This document shows positions 54,490 to 64,000 of a stretch of 64,000 nt of DNA, piece after piece. The notes under the pieces are model-generated. The model had not been told where the DNA came from and did not search any database. It worked only from the letters and a program-made list of their open reading frames with translations. Each line of letters starts with the position of its first letter. Within the stretch, counting starts at the first letter, position 1. Position numbers and translations under genes: made by a program. The DNA comes from Tiliqua scincoides (taxonomy: Eukaryota > Chordata > Lepidosauria > Squamata > Scincidae). Location: the NCBI RefSeq assembly GCF_035046505.1, contig NC_089822.1, positions 265,247,024 through 265,311,023 of the forward strand, written 5' to 3'.

Positions 54490-54632
54490 TTTTAGAAAGA
54501 AATTGGGATTGTAATCTCCTTTTGGACCATGGACCTTAAACAGGTTGGGTTTTTGTACATTGATGGTGCTGCATTTTTCACCCACTGAAGAGCACCCATT
54601 GATTCAGAGCCTAAAAATAAACACACACAGGC
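53012..54632. other. intergenic, weak repeats
   Basis: It contains a relative of the 37585 repeat near 53915-54060 (GGAAACAAATGTTCCCTTAC), a (TA)n run at 54459-54481, and otherwise unique-looking sequence. Confidence 0.4.
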
Positions 54633-55015
54633 ACAAGAACAGCCTTGCTGGATCAGGCCAAAGGCCCATATGGACCAGCATCCTGTTTCCTACAGCGGCC
54701 CACCAGCTGCCCCTAAGCAGGAGAGCTATATGGCTGCTGAACCTGGAAGTAGCACATAGACATCCTGACTAGTAGCTAGTGATAGACCCGTCCTCCACAA
54801 ATTTATTCATTTAATGCCCTCCAAGCTAGTAGCCACTACCGCATGCTGTGGCAATGAATTCCATAGGCTAATGGTGCACTTTGTGAAGAAGCCCCTCCTT
54901 TCGCCCATCCTAAATCTCCTGCCAATCAGAATCATTGGGTGACCCTGCTTCTAGTGTTGTGAGAGAAGAAGAAAATGTTATCTCTCTCCATACCATACAT
55001 AGTTTTTAAAGCCTG
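54633..55015 (-). mobile_element. old CR1/L3-like LINE 3' end
   Basis: AAGAACAGCCTTGCTGGATC, then CCATATGGACCAGCATCCTG and GCCCACCAGCTGCCCCTAAG. It is clearly a different, more diverged subfamily than the other copies, extending into the last coding part. Confidence 0.78.
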
Positions 55016-55789
55016 ACAGCTCAACCCTGACAGCCCTATAGGAACTGGGCTGTACAAGGAAGGGTTTTGCGACAGCCAAGGACACTTCAGTTGCAGCAAA
55101 TTGCTGCAGCGGAACACTGTATTGGTGGACATTTTGGGTGCTTTGCCACAAGAGGTGACAGCACTCCCTGTCCATTGCCAGACCTGTCCATGGCAGCCGT
55201 AGCAGGTAAGGCTTTGGAGGGGAGAGGTGAATCAGGGCAGGGAAGGGGAGGAACAGGTGGCAGGAACCCACTCCAGGAGGGGGTGGTTCTGGCAGTGATG
55301 GGGCAAACCAGATCCAATCCCTCTTTTTCAGCCCCCCTCCTTTCCTCAGGCTTGCACCAGCTTAGAAACCGGTACAGGTCCGAGGAGACCCATTACTGAG
55401 CGGGAGGCTTATGGAGGAGTATGGGGATTGAAATCCCTTTTCCCCTCCAAAGCCTCCCCCCCCCTCCACTGGATGCAGCATGCTCCTTTTCAGTGTGGCT
55501 GCACCAGCCTGGGGGAGATAGGATTGTGCTCTCAATCATGTCCCATGGGCAGAGCAACCTAAATACACCCTGAGCTAGTGCAGACTAGCGCTGGTTCCCC
55601 AGTGTCACAAATGTACCATAAAGCATGTTCACATCTCCTTGGGAGTCAGGTAGGCTGGTGCAAGAACATGTACCACCCGCCCAGTGCCAGATCCAGCCAG
55701 AGGGACAGTGTAAAAGATCCAGCCTACAGAACAGTGTAAAGCCAGAACAGAGAGGCCCATTCATCACTGAAGACGTTGCAATAAACAGC
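55016..55789. other. intergenic, nothing firm
   Basis: A GTCCATGGCAGCCGTAGCAG then GTAAGG at 55206 looks like a short ATG-bearing exon end (MAAVA), but nothing downstream continues it. Low complexity C-runs follow. Confidence 0.3.
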
Positions 55790-56700
55790 ACGATGTAGGA
55801 GGGACTCTGGAGAACAGTATTTTAGGCCTAGAACTGTTCCTGAAACTCAGGGGGTGGGTGCTTTTCACTGTCTTGTATTTTAATGTCTGCTATATCTTTG
55901 ATATTGTTTATTCTTGGAACTATTGTAAGGTTTTGACTCCTGGTTTGTACAGAGGCAGGTGGATACAAATCGTAAGAAAGAGAGCTGGAGTTTGCAACTG
56001 AAAAGGAACTGTGCCTGATCAAAAAAGAACTAAAGCATTATTTCTCAAACTGTGGATCATGAGCCAACTTCAGGTGGGTCACCGTTCATTTGAATATTTT
56101 ATTTTTAGTGTATTAAACTTGATGCCAACACGGTATGTGACTGCATTTGGGGAGATCTGTACTTTTAACAAGCTATAATGTAGATGCTTTTAACGTGATA
56201 GTCAGTGGACTTTACTCCTGGGTAAGTGTGGTTAGGATTGCAGCCTAGGATTGTAAAATAATTTCCCTGCTTGATGATGTCACTTTCAGCCATGACATCA
56301 CTTCCAGGTTAATGACATCACTTCCCGCTGGTCCTGACAGATTTTCATTCTAAAAAGTGTGACCTGGGCTAAAAAGTTTGAGAACCACTGAACTAGAGAG
56401 TTCATTAGAGAGCGGATCTTTTCTAAACAAGTAATGGAGGAGGATAAAGCAGGGAGATCTTTCAAGGTGTGTGTCTCAGCAGGGTGGGGGAGCTGGTTTC
56501 TCATTCCACTTAGGACCAAAGAGCCCATTCTGGGAAACAACCCTACCAAGACATCTCCACTGCATCTGACCAGCTTCCACCCCCTGCAGCTGCAAATCAG
56601 GATTGCCCCCCCCCCCCACATCAGGTGGTCCTGGTTACAGGACATCACCTGGAATGGCCACAGCACCTGCCTGACATGCTGCTACGTTGGACTAGTCACT
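55790..56700 (+). repeat. unclassified composite repeat, copy II (R1 and R2), split by a hAT element
   Basis: R1 spans about 55790-56035 (CTAGAACTGTTCCTGAAACT, ATATCTTTGATATTG, ACAGAGGCAGGTGGATACAA, AGAGCTGGAGTTTGC). The hAT element 56036-56390 follows, and R2 lies at about 56575-56700 (CTGCAGCTGCAAATCAGG, ACAGGACATCACCTGG). Confidence 0.6.
56036..56390 (+). mobile_element. non-autonomous hAT element (GTGGGTC family)
   Basis: Ends CATTATTTCTCAAACTGTGG and AGTTTGAGAACCACTG; flanks AACTAAAG (56028-56035) and AACTAGAG (56391-56398), seven of eight. Confidence 0.9.
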
Positions 56701-56915
56701 TTCTCTCAGCCTCACCTACCTCACAGGGTTGTTGTGAGGACAAAAGGAGGGAAGCAGCTGTGTACACTGCCCTGAGCTCTTCGGAAGAGGGGAGGGAGGC
56801 CACTAGACAGGCAGGGAGGGGAACCAAACTGCCTGGTTCCTCTGGATGAGGCTTGGATGCTGGCAGGACACTTTACAGCTGCACACTCCAGCTCTTCCTT
56901 AATACTTCTGGCATC
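56690..56915. repeat. SINE tail and inverted R1 fragment
   Basis: 56690-56790 matches the 3' half of the tRNA-type SINE (GTCACTTTCTCTCAGCCTCA, TACACTGCCCTGAGCTCTTC). 56830-56915 is the R1 end in inverse orientation (CTGGTTCCTCTGGATGAGGC, CACTCCAGCTCTTCCTT), as at 520-610. Confidence 0.5.
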
Positions 56916-56958
56916 CACATTGGATGTCACCTGCAACAAGGTCCTCTCTCTGTTCCAG

Positions 56959-57122
56959 GAAGTAACAGAGAAGACACTGAGGACCAGAGGGAGCCACGTG
57001 GGGGGTCACTAGAAATGATCAGGTGTGACATGCAGGATGTGACTTTCAGAGACCAGGCTGGACCAGGGATGCAGGAGGTCAGCCCAGCATCCCCCACAAA
57101 GGGTCTCTGCACGGCTGTCTAA
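56959..57122 (+). pseudogene. orphan phase-1 linker-type exon without fingers
   Basis: After a strong acceptor (TCCTCTCTCTGTTCCAG, to 56958) a phase-1 frame reads (G)SNREDTEDQREPRGGSLEM and on for about 54 codons to a TAA at 57120. Position of the split codon and the acidic, polar start are like the linker that opens the finger exons of genes 1-4, but no C2H2 unit follows; a GC-rich minisatellite does. It may be the relic of a sixth zinc-finger gene or chance. Confidence 0.3.
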
Positions 57123-57129
57123 GGGTTAA

Positions 57130-58110
57130 AAGGAGTGACTCCGGATTCCTAGAAGGGTGAATGGGGGGGGGGTGAATGGGATGTCCTTGCTCCACCCTCC
57201 TCTTCTTGGAGGTCAGACTCAGCTGTCCCCTCTGGTGAGTTGGGGTTGAGGGGGGTCCCAGGGCTGCAGTGGGTGGAAGGGAAGAAGGAGGGGGAAGAGA
57301 AGCCCCCAGGTGGGGGGGGGGAGACAGCCAGGCTCTGCCTCTACCTTTGCCTCCCCCAGGCCAGCAGCCCTCCCTGGTGAGTCCCTTTGGGAGGATGGGT
57401 GGGGGTCCCAGGGCTGCTTGGGGGTGGGTGGGAGAGGGAGGGGTGGGAGAGAAGCCCCCAGAGGGGGAGAGACACCCAGGCTCAAAAACCAGCCAAGGAA
57501 GGGAAGGGGGGTTGGGAAGACAGTGAAACCCCCCATTTGAGGGCGAATGAGGGTCCCAGACTGAAGTGGGTGGAGAAGAAGAAGGAGGGGGAGAGGAGCC
57601 CCCAAGTGGGCAGAGAGGGCCAGGCTCAAAGACAGTCAGCGAAGGGACAAGGGAGGGGCTGGGAAGACAAACAGTGGCACCCCCATCTGCATGTGGGTGA
57701 ATGGAGGTCCCAGGCTGAAGAGGGAGGGGGACAGGAGCCCCCAGGGGGGCAGAGAGGGCCAGGCTCAAAGACAGCCAGCGAAGGGACAAGGGAGAGGCTG
57801 GGAAGACAAACAGTGGCACCCCCATCTACATGTGGGTGAATGGGGCTCCCAGGCTGAAGAGGGAGGGGGACAGCAGCCCCCAGGTGGACAGAGAGGCCAG
57901 GCTCAAAGACAGCCAGGGAAGGGACAAAGGAGGGGCTGGGAAGACAAACAGTGGCATCCCCCATTTGGATGGGGGTGAATGGGGGTCCCAGGCTGAAGTG
58001 GGTGGAAGAGAAGATGGAGGGAGGGAGAGAAGCTCCCTGAGACACCCAGTCTCAAAGTCCAGACTGTGAAGGTACAGGGAAGGGGTTGGGAAGAGGAACT
58101 GTGGCAACCG
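57130..58110. repeat. G-rich minisatellite, unit 139-154 bp, about seven units
   Basis: The word GTCCCAGGCTGAAG or GTCCCAGGGCTGC recurs with spacings of 150, 148, 154, 139 and 139 bp. Units share AGAGAGGCCAGGCTCAAAGA, GGAAGACAAACAGTGGCA and GGTGAATGGGG. The last two are the most alike, so homogenisation is recent at the right end. Open frames of up to 248 codons on the minus strand are products of the repeat. Confidence 0.93.
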
Positions 58111-58249
58111 CTCCCCCCTTTCATGCCAAGCTTTTGGTCTGCCCTTAAAGGGGTTTATTTTTATGTTGGTGGGTTTGTTGACCTGGACAATGTCAGAGCT
58201 GGAATGGAGAGACCCAAGAGTGTCTGCACTGAAATCATGCATAAAACCT

Positions 58250-58500
58250 GCAGGACGAAGGAGGGATGCCGGAGAACCATATCTGAGGCCTGGGACTGTT
58301 CCTGAAACTGAGTGATTGGGGGATTTCAATGTGTATTTAATGTATGCTATATAGATGACACTGTTGATTGTTTGGTTGTCACTTTCTCGATCCAGGTTTT
58401 AAAAGAGGCAGGGGGTTAAGCATCATAGGAAGGAGAGCAGGAGTTTGCTGCTGAAAAGGATCCTTCCAGCATCCAAGCCGAATCCAGGGAGTTCGTTAAA
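58250..58500 (+). repeat. unclassified composite repeat, copy III (R1 only)
   Basis: GCCTGGGACTGTTCCTGAAA, ATGTATGCTATATAGATGAC, AGGAGTTTGCTGCTGAAAAG and CCTTCCAGCATCCAAGCC, in the order of copy II. No R2 follows. Confidence 0.55.
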
Positions 58501-58539
58501 GAGCTGAAATTATCAAAAGAAGGAGCTGAGAAGGACAAA

Positions 58540-58655
58540 GAACATAAGAAGAGCCCTGCTGGATCAGGCCAAAGGCCTGTCTAGTCCATCTTCTACATCT
58601 CACAGTGGCCCACCAAATGCTTCAGGGAGCACACAAGACAACAAGACACAACCTG
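58540..58655 (-). mobile_element. CR1-type LINE 3' end
   Basis: AAGAACATAAGAAGAGCCCT to CAACAAGACACAACCTGCA. Confidence 0.84.
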
Positions 58656-58779
58656 CAGGTGAGCTCCCCCCCCCCACTAAACAGATGATAAAGCCTCAAA
58701 TGTCTGCCCTGCAGAGAATGACATCCTTACATAGCCAATATCAAAATATCTGCATTATTCAATGCGTGTCTTGTATGTC

Positions 58780-59450
58780 AAGGACAATATTTTAGCCCTG
58801 AGACTGTTTCTGAAAATGGGGACGACAACTTTAAACTGTGTTGTGTTTTTAATATATGCTAGATCGGGGGTCTCCAAAACCCGGCCCGGGGGCCAGATGC
58901 AGCCCATGACCAGCCTCTATCCTGCCCGCGGCCAATCTCTGATCCCCTGAGAGACTCTGGCCCAGTTGACCAAACGCAACTGGAGTTGTGCTTGTGGGGT
59001 GGGGGAATGGGGGTCAATTTAAGTGTGTGCTTTATTTCTTAGGCTGTGTTGGTGGTCAGAGAAATCCTGGGCATTTGAACCCATTCATTTATTCATTCAT
59101 CTAAGATCCATCTCTAATGTATTTATTTAAATTTTATTATTTAATTTTTTTTTCTGGTCCTCAACACTGTACCAGGTATTTGATGCCGCCCTTTGGCTGA
59201 AAAGTTTATAGAGACCCCTGTGCTAGATCTTTGATATTGATGTTGCTTGTTTGAACTATTGAATGTTTTGAACATTTTTTGCTCCTGATGTGAACAGAGG
59301 CAGGTGGAATTAAAATCGTAAGAGCTTCCACCCCCTGCATCTGTAAATGAGGTTTTTCCCCACATCAGCTCTGATGGTCCTAGTTCCAGGACATCACCTG
59401 GAATGGACACAGCACCTGTCTGTAATGCTGCTACATCTCCATCTTTGGGA
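58780..59450 (+). repeat. unclassified composite repeat, copy IV (R1 and R2), split by a hAT element
   Basis: R1 begins near 58780, is interrupted at 58865-59220, resumes with TCTTTGATATTGATG and reaches GGAATTAAAATCGTAAGAGC. R2 starts directly at CTTCCACCCCCTGCATCTGT and runs to about 59450. Confidence 0.6.
58865..59220 (+). mobile_element. non-autonomous hAT element (GGGGTCTCCAAA ends)
   Basis: Ends CGGGGGTCTCCAAAACC and AAAAGTTTATAGAGACCCCTG; perfect target duplication TGCTAGAT at 58857-58864 and 59221-59228. A family distinct from the GGGGTGTCCAAAC elements. Confidence 0.9.
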
Positions 59451-59689
59451 CTCAGCGGTGTGGAAGGATAGCTGCAGGAGGACTGGACGGAGGCAGAAAA
59501 GAGAGCAGGGAAGGCAGGTTTCAGTGGTCAGGAAAAGTTTTGAAGGAGGATGTTTAGCAAGGAGATTTCAAAGGGGGGAGGGAGATGACCAGACAGGAAG
59601 AGAGGGGAAGAAATGGGGACAAAGTGGAAGAAGGAAGAAGCAAAGAAAGTGAATCTGGATGTGTGGGGCTCACTCCTTTTGGGCATTTC

Positions 59690-59882
59690 TGAGTCAGAAC
59701 CAAAGTTATGGAACAAATAGGAAGAGCATTGCACAAGGAAGTGAAGTTATTAAAGAGCACGAAGGGTCAATGTCTTCTCATCCGTTATCTCCCTCACAGG
59801 CAGTGGGATGGCATCAAGGCCACATTCCAGACTGTCTCCTCTTTGGTACGGAGCAGAATCAGCAACTCCACAGCCTGCTCAG
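59690..59882 (+). pseudogene. weak KRAB-A-like trace
   Basis: A frame reads MEQIGRALHKEVKLLKSTKG, similar to the [11 protein letters not shown] core of KRAB-A, and ends at a CTGCTCAG then GTAAGG donor. There is a stop just upstream where F-E-E-V-A-V should be, and the remaining words do not fit. It may be chance. Confidence 0.2.
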
Positions 59883-60159
59883 GTAAGGGGCGGATCACCA
59901 GAGTGATGTGCATGAAACAACTTGGCCACCTCCTTCTCTCTTGAAGGCCTTGAAGGAAGCCTTGTTGTCTGGTGTTGTAACGTTCAGGCAGCCCTTGATA
60001 TTCACTAGGCTTTTATCTCAGGAGACCCCTGTGGATTAGGGCCTGAAAAACTCCAAACACGACTGAAGCTGTGCAGGCTTCCCTGGACCTCAGAATGCCC
60101 ATTTGGGGCAAAAACAACTGCAACGTCCAGTTTCTTGGGAGGGGACAGATCAGAAGTGA

Positions 60160-60320
60160 TGTATATCCCACCTTTCCCATGCCAAAGTAAATGCCCAAGG
60201 TAGCTTACAGAGCTCATAATAAATGTACAATGCATCATAACAGTAAGACAGGGAAAAAAGAGGGGGGAAAACACACCATAACAAGCCATTAAAACATTAA
60301 TTTGAACCATTAAGCATTAA
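60160..60320 (-). repeat. SINE-like tail fragment
   Basis: ATGTATATCCCACCTTTCCC followed by AAGGTAGCTTACAGAGCTCA, the reversed 3' part of a tRNA-type SINE. Confidence 0.45.
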
Positions 60321-60516
60321 AACATTTTAAAAAGCGTTAGAGCAGAAACACAACACACATTCTCAAGCCATTGGGGGGAGGGAACAAATTAGTTCAGGGA
60401 AGCAGTCAAGCCACAGCACTATTATAGAGGGGATATTTGAGTGTAAGGGGGCCTTGGGATATTCTCTTTTAATGTGTAACTTGGTGTGTGAATGACCAGG
60501 AAATTCGTTGTTTCTC

Positions 60517-60564
60517 ATGATGATGTAGGTCAGCAGTCTCCAAACTGCTGACCTATATCATGAT
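60517..60564. repeat. 21-bp hairpin
   Basis: Left arm 60517-60537 and right arm 60544-60564 pair at 19 of 21 positions around a CTCCAA loop; the core AGGTCAGCAGT / ACTGCTGACCT is perfect. Confidence 0.85.
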
Positions 60565-60765
60565 ATAGGAAAGGCATCCCTGCTTACCGTTCTGCCAGGG
60601 AGCCATCCTTCTCTGCTGCCAGTCTCCCCCAAACTGTTGTACAGTCCGCCATGCCTGCCCAGAAATCCAGGCACAGTGGCTGCTGCCAGAAGTGGCGGGC
60701 TAGAGCTCAGTTTGGGGGAGATCAGTAGTAGGGAAGGATGACTCGCCTGAAGAACAGTAAGTACT

Positions 60766-61196
60766 TTTCACGCAGGGTATAGAGCGGATAGAGAGACACT
60801 CTTTTCCCTTTCACATAACACCAGAACCAGGGGACATCCACTACAGCTGAATGTTGGGAGAGTTAGGACAACAACAGAAAATATTTCTTTACCCAGCGTG
60901 TAATTAGTCTGTGGAACTCCTTGCCACAGGAAGTAGTGACTGCTTCTTGCCTAGATACCTTTAAGAGGGGATTGGACAAGTTTCTGGAGGGAAAGTTCAT
61001 CATGGGTTACAAGTCATGGTAGGTATGTGCAAAGTAGACATAGGCTGCCTCTGATTGCCAGATGCAGGGGAGGGCACCAGGACGCAGGTTGTGTCTGTTG
61101 ACTTGTGTGTTCCCTGAAGCATTTGGTGGGCCACTGTGAGACACAGGAAGCCAGACTAGATAGGCCTTTGGCCTGATCCAGCAGGGCTCTTCTTAA
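60766..61196 (+). mobile_element. CR1-type LINE 3' end
   Basis: CAGGGTATAGAGCGGATAGA to CTCTTCTTAAGTAGG, including the HNTRTRGHP region. Forms an inverted pair with the next copy. Confidence 0.86.
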
Positions 61197-61242
61197 GTAG
61201 GAAAAGGCAGTGCGCCAGATCTGATCCGCGAGCCGGAGTTAA

Positions 61243-61835
61243 GAACATAAGAACATAAGAACAGCCCCACTGGATCAGGCCATAGGCCCATCTAGTCCAG
61301 CTTCCTGTATCTCACAGCGGCCCACCAAATGCCCCAGGGAGCACACCAAATAACAAGAGACCTCATCCTGGTGCCCTCCCCTACATCTGGCATTCTGACT
61401 TAACCCATTTCTAAAATCAGGAGGTTGCGCATACACATCATGGCTTGTACCCCATAATGGATTTTTCCTCCAGAAACTCGTCCAATCCCCTTTTAAAGGC
61501 ATCTAGGCTAGACGCCAGCACCACATCCTGTGGCAAGGAGTTCCACAGACCGACCACGCGCTGAGTAAAGAAATATTTTCTTTTGTCTGTCCTAACCCGC
61601 CCAACACTCAATTTTAGTGGATGTCCCCTGGTTCTGGTATTATGTGAGAGTGTAAAGAGCATCTCCCTATCCACTCTGTCCATCCCCTGCATAATTTTGT
61701 ATGTCTCAATCATGTCCCCCCTCAAGCGTCTCTTTTCTAGGCTGAAGAGGCCCAAACGCCGTAGCCTTTCCTCATAAGGAAGGTGCCCCAGCCCCGTAAT
61801 CATCTTAGTCGCTCTCTTTTGCACCTTTTGCACCT
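61243..61835 (-). mobile_element. CR1-type LINE 3' end, well preserved
   Basis: On the minus strand ATKMITGLGHLPYEERLRRL, GDMIETYKIMQGMDRVDREM and LSHNTRTRGHPLKL are legible in one frame. It begins at GGTGCAAAAGAG. At its far side (61840-61895) CCATTTCCAGTTT is repeated about four times, a small duplication of flanking DNA. The least damaged CR1 coding piece in the window. Confidence 0.9.
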
Positions 61836-61895
61836 TTTCCATTTCCAGTTTGGAAATTTCCAGTTTCCATTTCCAGTTTTTCCATTTCCAGTTTG

Positions 61896-64000
<2,105 letters not shown>

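Noticed and set aside
55067-55399. Short MAAVA exon ending in GTAAGG
   Set aside because: Only five codons before the donor, no supporting downstream exon, and the surrounding sequence looks repetitive.
57079-57825. 248-codon minus-strand open frame rich in Pro, Ser and Leu
   Set aside because: It is wholly inside the 139-154-bp minisatellite; repeat units with lengths that keep frames open explain it, and the overlapping plus-strand frames are just as long.
59690-59882. Intact second KRAB exon
   Set aside because: Only the ALHKEV core is similar; there is a stop where the first half should be and no acceptor in the right place, so at best it is a trace.

Overview
This is vertebrate nuclear DNA. 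Everything in it points to a squamate reptile, most likely a lizard: a cluster of SCAN-domain C2H2 zinc-finger genes; many CR1-type LINE 3' ends finishing in a TTATGTTCTTA tail; a second L2-like LINE that shares its 3' tail with a 5S rRNA-derived SINE; many short hAT elements with 8-bp target duplications; and the recurring element containing CTACTCAGAAGTAAGTCCC. The species call is inference from repeat content and gene architecture. No database was searched.

Genes. Four complete multi-exon SCAN/C2H2 zinc-finger genes can be assembled from splice sites and reading phase. Gene 1 (+) has exons 6181-6951, 8282-8411 and 10106-11433. Gene 2 (+) has exons 19824-20621, 21871-21985 and 25149-26134. 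Gene 3 (-) has exons 41725-40979, 39537-39447 and 37222-36393. Gene 4 (+) has exons 46841-47689, 48223-48325 and 50666-51396. In each gene the first coding exon carries an acidic or Pro-rich N-terminus, a psi-K-x-E sumoylation-type motif and a SCAN box, and it ends in phase 0. A short middle exon runs from phase 0 to phase 1. The last exon starts with two bases of a split codon and holds a linker and the zinc fingers. All four spliced lengths are exact multiples of three (742, 632, 555 and 560 aa). A fifth locus (gene 5, +) is represented by an intact KRAB-A exon at 63597-63726 and continues beyond the window. No other host gene is convincingly supported. A possible exon edge lies at 1-111 (-), and a finger-less linker-type exon lies at 56959-57122.

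The most interesting feature is the middle exon. In gene 5 it is a textbook KRAB-A box of 130 nt. In genes 1-4 an exon of 130, 115, 91 and 103 nt sits at the same place with the same phases and is open throughout, but the KRAB consensus has largely gone. Gene 1 keeps 13 of 43 positions without a gap. This looks like parallel decay of the repressor domain with the reading frame kept.

Non-coding layout. 0-6 kb: hAT elements, a fold-back element, CR1. 11.8-17 kb: hAT elements nested in hAT elements and a dimeric tandem array of CR1 tails. 17.0-17.3 kb: a CpG-rich block with a good donor, probably the promoter and first exon of gene 2. 23.6-24.9 kb: a long hAT-like element holding a 92-bp minisatellite. 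26.6-36 kb: an intergenic desert of hAT and CR1 copies, including a 1.5-kb CR1 with a recognisable reverse transcriptase. 42-46.7 kb and 51.4-63.5 kb: intergenic, with more CR1 and hAT, a 139-154-bp minisatellite and copies of an unclassified composite repeat that also occurs in the first kilobase.

How the genes work together: proteins of this family are nuclear DNA-binding factors. SCAN boxes mediate homo- or heterodimerisation, so tandem paralogues can form mixed dimers; C2H2 arrays set DNA target choice; KRAB-A recruits TRIM28/KAP1. Without a working KRAB box, genes 1-4 would depend on SCAN partners or other surfaces for their output.
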